A DNA stretch of 64,000 nucleotides from Isoetes taiwanensis (taxonomy: Eukaryota; Streptophyta; Lycopodiopsida; Isoetales; Isoetaceae): positions 419,287 to 483,286 of the forward strand of contig JAJEKV010000260.1 in NCBI GenBank assembly GCA_021234155.1, read 5' to 3'. Below are positions 21,195 to 32,620 of the stretch, piece by piece. The translations under genes were made by a program, and so were the position numbers. The number at the start of each line of letters is the position of its first letter. Positions within the stretch are counted from its first letter, which is position 1. A model generated the notes under the pieces. It saw nothing but the letters and a program-made list of their open reading frames with translations, searched no databases and was not told the DNA's origin.

Positions 21195-24100
21195 ATGACA
21201 AGTCGGTTTGGAGCGTCACTCTTGAGTGGCATCAAAATATATGGAGGGCCTGGATTCCAAATTTGGAAAGAGCAGATGAAGAATGTACTGGAAAATGAAA
21301 ATTTGTAGGAATTGTTGGATGAATCTAATGGTTCATCAAGTGTTGTTGCAGGTAGAAGACAAAGCAGCTCTTCTGACAGTGGTGCAACTGAAGGAGTGAG
21401 TACAGGAGGCAGGGAACTGGCCAAAGTTAAGGAAGCTTACGCTATATTGACTAGCAAGGTAGGAGCTTCAATCTTGCTGAAGGTAAGGGGCAAATCCCCA
21501 GGAGAAATATGGAAGTATTTGCTTAAGCATTTTGAGGAAAAATCATCCTCCCAGATTGATATACTTGACAAAGAACTTAGGAAGTTAAAACTTAAGGAGG
21601 AAGATGATCTCACCAAGTTTTTCTCAAAATTTGATAATATAGTAGCAGATTTGGAAGGAGCTGGAGTCTTTTTGACTGAACAACAAAAATTGCTGCATGT
21701 GGCTAGAGCTGTAGCAGGGAACAAGCAGTTGTCCACATTAATTAGAAATGTGGCTAAAACAAGGGAGGCAGCAGAAGAGATGATCAGGACAGAATTTGAG
21801 CAGCATAAGGTACTATCTGAGTCTGATGATGAAAATGTAGAAGTGCTTTTTACAGGGAAAGGGAAATATAAAGCAAATGAACCAAAAGCAAAAGGAAAAA
21901 TTGGGCCTTGTTATCACTGCAAAGCACATGGTCATCTAAAGGCAGATTGCCCTAAATTAAAAGAAGTGGAATGCTATAACTGTGGAGGCAAGGGGCACTT
22001 TGCTAACAGATGTGCCAGCAGCAAGAGAGGGAGAGGTAATAAAGGAAAAAGCTCATACGTGGGTCGAGGGAAGGAGATTAGGAGACAAAGCTCTGCAGTA
22101 AAGTTAACTCAAGAGGTGAAGGAAGAAACAAGTGAAGAAGATGAGGAGGCTGAGGTAAATAATTCTGAAATTCTTGCTTTGTCTGGCAAAAGAACTGACG
22201 TTTCAAATGATATATTAATCTTAGATAGTGGAGCAGAGAAAACCGTGACAGGCTCAGCCAAGTTTCTGAAAAATAAAGATGAAGGAAGAAAGGGATTCGT
22301 CAAGCTTGGGAATGGCAGACTTCAAAGGGTGCAATGTGCTGGTATTCTGGAGATTTTCGATCTAGAAGGGAAAGCTGTAGAATTAAAGGATGTTTTGTGT
22401 GTGCCAAGTTTAGTTAGAAACTTGATTTCAATAAGTCAACTAGTTGACATGGGTTACACTGTGAATTTTGACAAACTGCAATGTACTATTCTCTTTGATA
22501 ATGAAATTAAGTTCTATGGGAAAAGAATTGGAAATTTATTTGGCATAGACAACAATTGTGTACCCACAGTTAATGCTATTGAAGCACCTGACCTAAATTT
22601 GTGGCATCAAAGGCTAGGTCATGCAAGCAATAAATACATTGAGCAGATGATCAAACATGGATTGATTGAAGCAAGAGAATGCAAGGAAAATATCAGGAGT
22701 TGTTATGGATGTATGATGGGAAAACACACAAGATTACCCTTTAAGAAATCACAGAAAAGAGCAAAGGATATTCTGGAAATCGTGCATACAGACCTATGTG
22801 GTCCAATTAATGTGAGAAGCATTGGAGGAAAGAGGTATTTCATTACCTTCATTGATGACTTTAGTCGAAAAACTAAAATTTCATGCTTGAAAACAAAAGA
22901 TGAGGCTTTTGAAGCATTTAAAGACTTTTTAGCAGAAATAGAGCTCGAGACTGGCAAAAGACTCAAATGCTTGAGATCTGATAGGGGAGGAGAATTTATC
23001 TCTACTGAATTCAAAAAATATTGCAAGATCAAAGGAATTAAAAGGCAATTGACTTGTAGATTCTCGCCACAACAGAATGGTGTGGCAGAAAGGAAAAACA
23101 GAACCATTTTGAATGCTGTGAGAGCTATGCTCAAGCATACTGGTTTGCCAAACTATCTTTGGGAGGAGGCAGCCAAAACTGCTGTAGAAATCCAAAATAT
23201 GTTGTCATCCTCAAGCATAAATGGTGCCTTACCACAGAAACTTTGGTGTGAAACAACACCTAATTTTGAGAAGTTGAAGGTGTATGGCTGTCTTGGCTTT
23301 GTTCATATCCCTAAAGAGCAAAGAAAAAAACTTGATGACAGGGCAAAGATTGGATATTTAGTGGGGTATGACGAACAATCTAAGGCACATAGGATGTTTG
23401 ATCCAACAAAGAAGAAAATAATGATAAGCAGGGATATAACTTTTGATGAATATCTGACCTATAAGGATTACAAAATAGCAGCTACCACAATTAAGCATGA
23501 AGAAGGAAAGTTGGAAAATAATCCACCAAAGGGAAATGCAGACATTAGTGATGATGACAATAATGATACTGACTCTATGGACCTGCAGGTACATGAGGCA
23601 ATCAATGCACATCCTGATGAAGATATTGGCAGCCAAAATGAAGACAAAGGTGAAGACAAAGAAGACATGCAAGTTGTGAATGAAGATGTGCAACCTAGAA
23701 GAAGAAAGGACGTTCAAATTTTGCAAGAAGAAGCAAAGGTAAATTCTGATTTTTATGGGAGAGATGAGTTTGGCAGAAGTAGGAGACTGAAACAAAACCT
23801 TGCTGAAATAAACATAACAGAAATATTAGCTATGTTAGATTTTGAAGTACCAAAGACATTTGAGGAGGCAATAAATAGAAGTGATTCAAAAAATTGGAGA
23901 ACAGCCATGGAAGAAGAATTAAAAGCATTCAAAGGGACTGAAACATTTGAACTGGCTGATTTGCCTGAGGGAAGAAAGGCAGTAGGTTGCAAATGGATAT
24001 ATAAAATTAAGCAGGGAACAAAAGAGCAGTCTATAAGGTACAAAGCCAGATTGGTTGCACAAGGCTTTACCCAGAAGAAAGGAATTGATTATGAAGACAC

Positions 24101-25398
24101 TTTTTCTCCTATAGTAAAGATGGCCAGTATAAGAATATTATTAGCAATGGCAAACTCCAAGGATTTAGAAATACATCATATGGATGTTACCACTGCTTTT
24201 CTAAATGCAAAATTAGAAGAAGAAGTGTACATGAAACAACCCCCTGGTTTTGAGCAAGGGAGAGATAAAGTTTGGAGATTGAAGAGAGCTGTATATGGGT
24301 TAAAACAATCACCCAGACAATGGTATATGTGCATGGATAATTATTTAACAGAACAGGGATTTCTTAAGCTCAGGAATGATGGTAATTTGTATATGTTTAA
24401 AGAAGGCTCAGATTATTGCTACATAGCCTTGTATGTTGATGATAATATAATGGTTAGTAACAATCTGATCATTATGCAGAAGTGCAAGAATATTTTGAAA
24501 AGCAGGTTCAAAATGACAGATTTGGGAGAATTGCAGAAATTCTTAGGCATAGAAGTGAGCAGGGATAGAAATAGAAAATTTTTGACATTATCTCAGGAAG
24601 CAAACATAGATGGAGTGTTGAAAAGAATGGAAGACTGCAAAGTTGTAAAGACACCAATGGTACCAGGAAATAGGTTGTCAGTTGAAGACTGTCCAAAAAC
24701 AGAAAAGGAAAAAAAGTTTGCCTTATCGAGAATTAATAGGTTGTTTACTTTATTTGGCAAATTGTACCAGGCCAGACATAGCCTATGCTGTCAACATTCT
24801 AAGCAGGTATTGTCATAATTATGGAAGAATGCATTGGCAAGCTGCAAAAAGGGTGATTAGATACCTAAAAGGAACTATTGGTATTGGCATTAAGTTTGAT
24901 TCAGAGAATTTAGAACTGCAAAGTTATTGTGATTCTGACTGGGGTGGTGACCCTGATGAAAGAAAATCCACCTCTGGCTTTATTCTAATGTTGGGAGGTG
25001 GACCAATCTCGTGGAAATGCAAAAAGCAACATGCTATAGCTTTATCCTCAGCTGAAGCAGAATATTCTGCTACTACATTAGCAGCAAAGGAAATTGTTTA
25101 GAGCAGGAGGCTGTTGAATGAGCTTGGAATAAATCAGAATGATCCTTTGATCTTGAACTCTGATAGTACAAGTTGTGTGGCAATGACAAAAAATCCTATC
25201 ATGCATGAAAGAACTAAACATATTGAGTTAGAAATGCATTTCATTAGAGATATGGTGAGCAAAGGGATCATACAGGTCCAATACATATCTACAAGTCAGC
25301 AGTTGGCTGATATTCTGACAAAGCCTCTAACAGAATCCAAATTCTGTCAATTAAGGAAAATGATCAGCTGCTCAGATTATAATATGAAGGGAGAGTGA
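21195..25398 (+). pseudogene. Copia-2 gag-pol polyprotein (about 1400 codons) with three lesions
   Basis: ATG at 21195. TAG at 21306 (codon 38) sits where related Copia-1 has Trp (DLWELV). Domains in order: Gag; CCHC knuckles CYHCKAHGHLKADC and CYNCGGKGHFANRC (~codons 238-275); protease ILDSGAEKT (~342); integrase zinc motif HQRLGH...CYGCMMGKH (~470-515) and core HTDLCGP, DRGGEF, PQQNGVAERKN (~530-640). RT follows with KARLVAQGFTQ, HMDVTTAFLNA, YGLKQSPRQWY and YVDD (24432-24443), then RNase H (YCDSDWGGD, LSSAEAEY). A 1-nt shift in an A-run near 24707-24716 throws the frame off. TAG at 25099 replaces Trp (KEIV-stop-SRRLL). The final TGA is formed by the first three bases of the 3' LTR. Otherwise well preserved, so it became defective recently. 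Confidence 0.95.
25385..25395 (+). other. Polypurine tract of Copia-2
   Basis: GAAGGGAGAG lies immediately before the 3' LTR, the expected plus-strand priming site. It also encodes the last residues of pol. Confidence 0.75.
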
Positions 25399-26034
25399 AG
25401 GGAAGATGTTCATATTATAATCATGGATTATTAATGACAGAGATAGATATATGCAAGGGTTAGTTGATCATACTGTATGAGAAGGTGCAGAGATGTGAAA
25501 GTCTGGAGGCAAATCACTGTTAAGCCTAAGGTTACCTATGCTTTGAAGTTAATGGAGAAAAGGAGATTTAAAGGTAAATCTTAAGGTGAGACATTCACAA
25601 TGGTTATATTTAATAAACAAGGGTCTATGGTTAACTATGGGAAAAATGCGCGGTCAAATGCTGTTAAAACAACTAGCATGGACCAACTTGGAAACGGAGG
25701 AAGTTAAGCGAATTTGGTGCCGATTCATGTTGAATCGGTGCCGATTGATCAAAATATAAGAAGTATGAGGTGATTTGATGGTGTAGGCTGTATTTCAGAG
25801 TGCCGGATCCATGAATGAATGGATGCTTGGGCTGTCGGAGGTTCCCCATGCTAACTAGAATGTTTTCGATGTAATATTGCTCATTTGCGGCTACAGTAAG
25901 GCAATATAATATTTGACCATTGGTACTTTGAGTTTTAATAGCTTAAATTTGTTCAATGGTTTAATTTGAGATAAGATTTGAAGTTGCTAAGTGAACTAGG
26001 AAATTGAAGTATTTGATCTAATCAAATCCTATCA
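25396..26034 (+). repeat. 3' LTR of Copia-2
   Basis: 639 bp, same ends as the 5' LTR, followed by target duplication GTGAG at 26035-26039. Confidence 0.97.
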
Positions 26035-26139
26035 GTGAGGAGGAAGGAGAACTGCCCCAAAGAGACAGCGATACCTCGACACTCCACAACAAACTCACGG
26101 AAAAAAACTGCAACTCCCATGGTACATTAAACCTGACCA

Positions 26140-27580
26140 TCACCATCTACAACACCCAAGAAGTCCCGCCAAATGGCAAACTTCCTCTACCAATCCAGGA
26201 AACACGAGAAAGCTTTGAAATAGCTTGTACCGAAGTCGAGGAATCGAGGAGAGCAGGCTGCTGAATCCCCCCGAAAGATCCACAACCGCCGCTTCCAAAT
26301 CAGCCACACCAACCAAGCCACGCACAGATGCAACTCACACGAAACAGGCCCCTAACCCAATCCCGGGCAGCTTGCAGAGTGAGGGCATAAAACCGAACAA
26401 TGCTCCACGATCTCACGATGAAGGCCACAACAAGGGAGAGGGCTCACACCCGCCTAAACCGACTCACAAGAACATTCACCCTAATACAGTGGTGCACCAC
26501 CCGCCCAGAAGCACCCTAACCTTCTGTGTGGGGAAGTGGGCTCCATGTCCACGCCCAACCGAAGCGCCATCGAGAACCCAGGAAGTCCGTAGAGACCACT
26601 TGCACGAGGGGCGGTGTGTCATGAATAGCAAAAGACCCTGTAACAAGACCGCACAAAACAAGAAGACACAACATCCGGATGAACCTTCCAAACCTGCACC
26701 ACCACATCATCCCGAGGGACTATAGGTATGTGTAGCGGAATACTCCCGCCACTTGTTCCCGGATAGTCCCGATCACTTCCCCTCAGCGAAAGCGAGCTCG
26801 AAAAAGAACTCCCGCGGCTAACCGACCACCCCAATACCAATCCTCTAAGGTGAGCACAGACGACTCGCCTCCAACGAACCTCGCGTCCAGAGCATGCACG
26901 GGTGGCGACCAAGGGGCAAGTCGCAGGGGGTAGAGGAACCCACAAGAAAGGAGAAGAGTGGTGCGAGGCATAATCTGGCTGGAAGAGCACACGCACATGA
27001 TCCCAATCCAACACCTTTGTGAGAAAAGGGATGCATGTGGGAAAGGCGGAGACCATACAACAAGTGTCGGGGCAACTCCACATGCAATGAGGCTGGCTTC
27101 CCCAAACGCCACACAATGGCGAAGAGACTGCAACACAAGCACCAAGAGAAGATGCTCCATCTGCAGTAATGCTCCAAACAAACTTGGAGACCAACACCAT
27201 ACTATGTATGCCAAATCCAGAATGGCCAAGCCCCCATCCTCCTCCGGGCGGAGACACTTCCACCAAGCCACTTTAACAACCGCCCCTTCATCATCCCGCC
27301 CCACACAAAATTTGAACAATCTTATCCAAAGCACGTATCTTACCCTCGGGGCTAACATCGCAGATGTTGTATACACATGAGTCCTACAAAGAAATCTTGA
27401 CTTGGCAATAGTGATCCTACCGTCATGGACAACTTGCGCCCTTCCACCAATTGAGGTGTTTACGCAACCCTGCCAAAATCTCATCCCACACCCTCCCCAT
27501 GGAAACATCCCTCCAAAGGGAATACCCAAGAGCTTAGTACACACATTACACGGAAGCACCTTCCAAGGGAATAGAGCCAA
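26140..27580 (-). pseudogene. LINE-C ORF2 C-terminal domain
   Basis: The 265-aa open stretch (26783-27580) contains VHDGRITIAKSRFL, VYTTSAML, VKVAWWKCLRPEEDGGLAIL and DLAYIVWC. This is the plant L1 pattern after the RT (GR.TLAKSVL...VAW..VC.PK..GGLG). The terminal part (26140-26325) holds LVGVADLEAAVVDLSGG and AGLLGCCRW, shared with the truncated copies. Confidence 0.85.
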
Positions 27581-27679
27581 ACAAGGGGAGGCGGAGTAAA
27601 TTTGGGCCCATAGTGCAAAAGCATTTACCCCAATTCGGAAGAATGCCCGAGGCCAAGGAGAAAGTATCCGACAAACCCT

Positions 27680-28600
27680 TCACATTCATAAAATTCCTCT
27701 CTTCGCCACCAAGAAGAGGAAAGTGTCATCGACAAAACCGGTTAATAATCTGCTGGCTACCATCCCCGCATCCCAAGCCCATCCACCACCCCTCCTCCAC
27801 TGCGGACCAAAACAATCGAGACATTGCCTCCGCCACAATCGTAAACAAAAGCGGCGCAAATGGCACCCCCGACGCACCTTTGCCTAAGGAGAAAAGCGGA
27901 GGGTTCACCCCGGCACACCACCATAGCCCGTGTGACCTATGTAGCTTCATGATCGTTCTCGTAAAGCGTGGACCATGACCCAACGCTAACATCATGGTAG
28001 ACAAGAACTCCCAACCGAACACTATCGTAAGCTTTGGCAAAGTCAAGCTTAAGATAGGCAATGCCTTGACTGTTGTTTCTCTGGCCCAATAAAGGCCCTC
28101 ATAAGCTAGCGGCAACATTAGTCAAAATGTTCCTCCCGGGGAACAAACCCATTGCACCTTACTAATGGAGGAAGTCAACACCGGCTTCAACTTCTACGCC
28201 GGGGCTTTTGGTAATAATCTTATACCTGAGGAGGACAACAAGGAGATAGGCCTCCAATCATTAATAGTAGGAGGTCGCTTAACCTTGGAATCAAGAAAAT
28301 GCATGCGGTATTCAAGATCCTATCCATTTGAGAAGACTGCAAACAACTTAAGATACACCTGTACCACGGACTCACCAGCCCACTCCCAAATAGGTCGAAA
28401 GAACTCCACGGGGATGCCATCCAGGCCAGGACATTTATCCTTGGCCATGCACATACATGCCTCAGCTAAATCCTCTCGGAGCTCTCACGCTCAAGCTCTC
28501 CGGGTGGTGAGGCAAAATAGATGGCTTAATGACCCCCAAAACAAGCTCCCCGTGATCTCTCCTGCTCATAGGAAGAGAGCGATGTGCGAAAAACCCGAGA
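27680..28600 (-). pseudogene. LINE-C reverse transcriptase
   Basis: Motifs on the minus strand include SNGRILNT-like and FLIPR near 28280, AYEGLYWARE and GHGPRFTRTIMKL around 28000, and the motif B stretch GASGVPFAPLLFTIVAEAMS near 27850. FVDDTFLF near 27720-27740 is the YxDD-type catalytic box, with both Asp kept. These sit in at least three frames, so the protein is broken although the active-site residues survive. Confidence 0.85.
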
Positions 28601-28949
28601 AATGAGCATGCACATACCTCTGCAAATCATGGGGATCCTCCAAAGTCCGGTTATCGAGGCAAAGCAAGGGGCGCCATAGATCTTGATATCGCCATTTGCC
28701 TAGTTGCTCAAGAACACCGCGAACTTGTGTCCCCTCCTTCAAACGGTGTAAGGGCCGCCTTCACGCGCGCCTCCACGCACTTTAACTGCGCCCAAAGCAA
28801 CAATACGTTTGCAACATCTTGCATTCTCCCTAATGCCATCGAAGGCTGGGCCCGAATCCTCTCCGGCTCGATAGAGACCATGCAACTCCTATCGCCTAGC
28901 GCCGCACACGCTGTCTACCAAAGACCTTAGCAAAACGCTTCACCCGGGC

Positions 28950-29700
28950 CAACACGGTCACCATACAGACATACCCTTGAGGAGATGAAAAGGTATCAAG
29001 CCACAACTCCACGCCCGGGGCGAAATCCCGCGTCGGCCAGAAGCCGGGTGTTCAAGCGGAACACCGTCCTAGAGGGCCGAGAGGCAACCGCACCGTTGGA
29101 CAAAACACGAGGGTAATGATCAGAAATGGAGGTAGACAAAATGTTGCCGGGCGCAAAGAGGGCACACCATCCAGTGCACATGGGGAAGCATAACAGGTCA
29201 TGCCTAGCATCGCCCGGCGGCCAATCTGCCTATTACAATAGGTGAAAGACAAGTCCCTGGGGACCTCAACCAAGGCCAAATCCTGCAACAAAGCGAGACC
29301 ATCGGGTCCCTCTCAAACCCATGCACAACCTGGGTTCCGGGGCAGGCGATCCTCTACTGGCTCTACCATATTGAAGTCCCCTAACAGCAACCAAGCAACC
29401 TGCAGAACCCACCAAGGGCTGCCAACTTATTCCGTCTTGTGGCCCATAAAGCACCCCACCGAGAGGGCTGATTAGGGGCATAAACATTAACAATCCCCCA
29501 CTCTTGCCCTCCCTCCAACCCTTAATTATTGCCCACCGGCCAAACCACGTGCTGGCTGCCAGTGCGTTGACACCGCACATCCATCCTCCAAGCAATAAGA
29601 GTACCCCACTAGTCCGCCTAGAAGAAGAAGCAATAGAGCCAAACTGCCGCCTACCAACCATATTCATGAGCCTGGACATATCACCCCTGTTTCAATTTTT
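28950..29700 (-). pseudogene. LINE-C endonuclease region
   Basis: Decayed frames include NALAASTWFGRWAIIKGW, GGVLYGPQDGISW and SISDHYPRVLSNG near 29100-29120. The SDH element is the C-terminal catalytic motif of APE-type endonucleases. The N-terminal and GDFN motifs are not clear. Assignment rests on SDH and on position directly before RT. Confidence 0.6.
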
Positions 29701-29739
29701 TACAATGAGAATCAGCTGAAGAAGACTAGATACCAAACG

Positions 29740-30780
29740 CCCAGGGATCAGAAGGCCACTCATCCCGTATAAGAGCTTGTCCTCCTCAGTACACTTCCCA
29801 TTTTTTTTGCAAATGAGCCCCGCAGACTCGGCAAAGTTTCGCTCTCCTTTGGCAGAGCTGGACTGGAGTAAGATCCTCTTGGACTGAGAAGGTGGTCCCC
29901 TTAATGTGGTTACCATGCTTCAGAATGTGGAGCCGAGAGATCGCATCTCTAAACTGAACGAGATCACGAGGGTTGGTCGGGTCGTGATGCTCCTACCCGA
30001 CTGGCTGAGAGGATGTTGTCTGGGTGTATGCGCATGGCCTGGACGAAAAAACGCTCCACCTCGTCTCGAGCCAAAATGTCATCCTACTCTGCAATGCCAA
30101 CAACATGCAAGTTCAACTCCGGTGTGTGCCGCTCGTCCCCTTGGGAACTTCCATGCTTAGAGAATTGGGTATGTGATGCTTGCTAGTCTGTGTACTGCAA
30201 ATCCTCCGTCTGGATAGACATGTCCACTCTGTCCACATGAGCATGTGTTGTGGCGGCAGTTGTTGCCTCTGGGGGGTAAGACTCTGACGTCTGCACTGAA
30301 GCATCACTGGTCTGTATAGGCTCTAAGAGGAAAACCTATAGCATCTGGATCAGCTATGTCCACATCTCAATAGACATAGTGAGGGATGTACTTGTCATCC
30401 CTTCCTCGGCATGAATAGCACACAGGTGGTCCCGGAGCCCAATCGGAAAGCATTGAACCTGCAAGTCCATCAAGGTTTGGATGCCAATTCCAAGAGGCTG
30501 TTGCGGCCCAAAGAGGGACGGATGGAGCTTCAGGGGGACCACCACGTTTGTCTGTATATGGCCATGCAACTGTTCACGAGAGCACGAACTCGCTGGCCGT
30601 GGGACCCGTCGCTGGGTGAGCGGATTCTCCTTGTACAAGGGCTGGGTCTTTTTTCCTGCCATTCTTAGCCCAAATCCTTGCTTATTGGGTGTCCTTTCAG
30701 CCATTTGGAGCCCTGTACCTATCAAAAGCCCCCCAAGGGCCGTGCTGTGAAGCCCTCCCCTAGTGTGCTCCTTCTGGGGT
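29740..30780 (-). pseudogene. LINE-C ORF1-like region
   Basis: A 123-aa open stretch (30354-30725) and later in-frame pieces contain MAGKKTQPLYKENPLTQ, VVVPLKLHPSLFGPQQP and SIQTEDLQYTD. No knuckle or RRM is recognisable. Called ORF1 from its position upstream of the endonuclease. The frames are broken. Confidence 0.4.
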
Positions 30781-30834
30781 CTGTCTCTTGTGCGACCTAC
30801 GCCATGCTGAACGATCCTCGATGCTAGTCACCAA

Positions 30835-31400
30835 CCGTACTAAAGTTTAATGTTATTCCAGCCTTAGTATCTCTACTACAAGCCTTTATTGCTTCTAAAA
30901 GTTTTTACGATCCCAACCTCAGTATTTAATCCTCCTCACAAGTTCGAGACTGCCCGGCATCTCACTATATAGGTTTTGTTGAAATATGTTTTATATTGTT
31001 AACCAACGGCTGCAAATCATTGGCTTTCTAGATTTTGGAAAAAAAGGGGGGGGGAGGTCCCATAAACAATGCATAAACAAGGTCTCCCAATACACAAGCC
31101 CATATGAAGAATCCATGCTGCAACCATACTAAAGTTTTTCATTATCCCATCCTCATTATCTCTATTACAAGCCTTTGTTGCTTCTAAAAGTTTTTACTAT
31201 CCCAACCTCGATTATGTAATCCTCTTCCATTCACTTAATATTATGTCTATGAAGGCTATCCTACTTAAATGGCTTTTACAGTGATATATAAAGTCAATCT
31301 AAAGTTTTTATTATTCCAACCTCAGTATTTGATCGTCTTTTATTCAAATTAATATTTGGCTATCCTATTTACATGGCTTTTTGGAATGGTGCATGAAGTC
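30835..31400. repeat. Dispersed non-coding repeat, three degenerate copies
   Basis: The block around TTGCTTCTAAAAGTTTTTAC, then ATCCCAACCTC, then TAATCCTC occurs at ~30880-30950 and ~31165-31270, and a weaker version at ~31295-31380. A reverse-orientation relative is at 39985-40120, and AAGGTCTCCCA-type pieces recur at 20238 and 31080. No coding sequence. Possibly a retroelement 3' end of unknown class. Confidence 0.6.
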
Positions 31401-31469
31401 AAGATCCCCTCTTTTCAAACCTAGAAAAAACAAGGTCGCCCATAAACAACCACATAAAGAAGCCAATAA

Positions 31470-31605
31470 TCCAGAAGGCCATAATGTGTGGCTGTTGCTT
31501 AGCAGCATATAAATCATATTTTAACAGAATCTATATGACTCTGGGTGATCTCAAACTCGAGACATAACTATTCTAGAATTAGTGTGTTACCACTAGACCA
31601 AAAGC
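31470..31605 (-). mobile_element. tRNA-derived SINE, family S1
   Basis: The minus strand starts near TTTGGTCTAGTGGTAACACAC. It contains a perfect A box (TGGTCTAGTGG, 31590-31600) and a diverged B box (AGTTTGAGATC, ~31547-31557). Relatives in the same orientation lie at 54735-54870 and 55135-55290, and a partial plus-strand relative at ~30965-31030. Multiple copies plus Pol III box structure indicate a SINE rather than a tRNA gene. Confidence 0.6.
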
Positions 31606-32400
31606 CCAAGCACATACTAATATCACTTTGCATGATATGTCATACACTTCTTGTTGAAATATAATTTACTAGAAATGTGTGCCTGGCGATGCCGGATATT
31701 TCTTGAGAGCATGTGGAATAGGTTTAGGATATGAGAGTTTCCAGAAGTAGAATTTGTAGATAGAATCATCTCTGTAGATGAAATGAGCATAAAGGCATAT
31801 TGCATGATTGTATCTCAATAAAAATAGAAAATCTACATCCGCATGAAGGATGAGAATAACCTTGTTTTTAAATGTAAATTACGCACTAATCTTATACAAA
31901 CTTGTATACCTTACTATCCGAAGGAACGATCTCTAAAAGAATCAAAGTTCATAAACATGTGACAAACATTGATACGTGCGAAAATCATCCGTCTCGTGTC
32001 TATTTGTTTTCAAAGTTGTCTCACATAATAGCTTGTATTAAATGGTTCATTAAACAAATGGTTCATTAGCAAGTGTAATGGTTCATAAGGACTTTGGAAA
32101 GGAATGGTCATTCACATCAACATTAATATGTAGCATAATAACAGGGGGTTTTTTTTGTGTTTTTGTACGCTTTTCACAAAGGTTTTCCTAAGATTTCATG
32201 GCGTATTCGAATAGATGTACTAATGCGTACATCTAGAGTGCACTATTTCTTAGTCGTTGATTTAGCATTTTTTTTTCAATAGTCCAACATCCAAGGGCTC
32301 ACAACAAAAGCCCTCTTTTTATTTTAGGGGCTGAACATGCAAGCATAAAAAAAAACCATTTTAGGGTTTTATTCCGTCTTCGATTCATTTTCTTTTTGCA
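31606..32400. other. No recognisable gene
   Basis: AT-rich intergenic sequence with several homopolymer T runs. No coherent coding frame, tandem repeat or RNA gene was seen. Confidence 0.4.
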
Positions 32401-32439
32401 GGGATTGGCAAAGGATGAACTCCTTAATCGGACGAGAGG

Positions 32440-32620
32440 TTGGGTGCGGTGGGATTTGTTAAGGTGAAAGCCCTGGTTACCCGGCAATGGCTTTGCAAAT
32501 TTTGCAATGGTGCAAAGATAGGGTTTGATGCCGGCTCGACCAGGTCTAGATCATTTGCTCCGGGGCTATGAGCATGATGCGAGGGAATGCGGGGACCGCA
32601 CCACGCGTCGGTACCTTGGC
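32440..32620 (+). pseudogene. Possible BED-type zinc-finger remnant
   Basis: A frame near 32470-32560 reads QWLCKFCNGAKIGFDAGSTR, resembling the start of a BED finger (W.C.FC). A shifted frame just after gives HLLRGYEHDARECG, which could supply the His and Cys ligands after one frame change. BED fingers are typical of hAT transposases. The match is short and the rest of any transposase is absent. Confidence 0.25.

Larger units (their letters stand above)
20531..26034 (+). mobile_element. Copia-2: structurally complete Ty1/copia retrotransposon
   Basis: Two 639-bp LTRs (20531-21169 and 25396-26034) both start TGAAGGG and end CCTATCA. The 5-bp target duplication GTGAG flanks them (20526-20530 and 26035-26039). 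I count 9 substitutions and no indels between the LTRs, about 98.6% identity, so insertion is fairly recent. Primer site, gag-pol and a purine tract are in place. The coding frame carries two nonsense codons and one frameshift. Confidence 0.97.
26040..30830 (-). mobile_element. LINE-C body: near full-length L1-like LINE, decayed
   Basis: Reading right to left: ORF1-like region (~30780-29750), endonuclease (~29700-28950), RT (~28600-27680) and C-terminal domain (27580-26140). The 3' terminus follows, displaced to 20530-20463 by Copia-2. Truncated relatives occur at 9703, 19735 and 54012. The 5' border near 30800-30830 is approximate because no second full copy is available. Confidence 0.85.

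Noticed and set aside
22703-23134. Minus-strand ORFs opposite Copia-2 gag-pol (also 21437-21736, 23358-23795)
   Set aside because: They are complementary-strand shadows of a well-supported polyprotein and lack domains.
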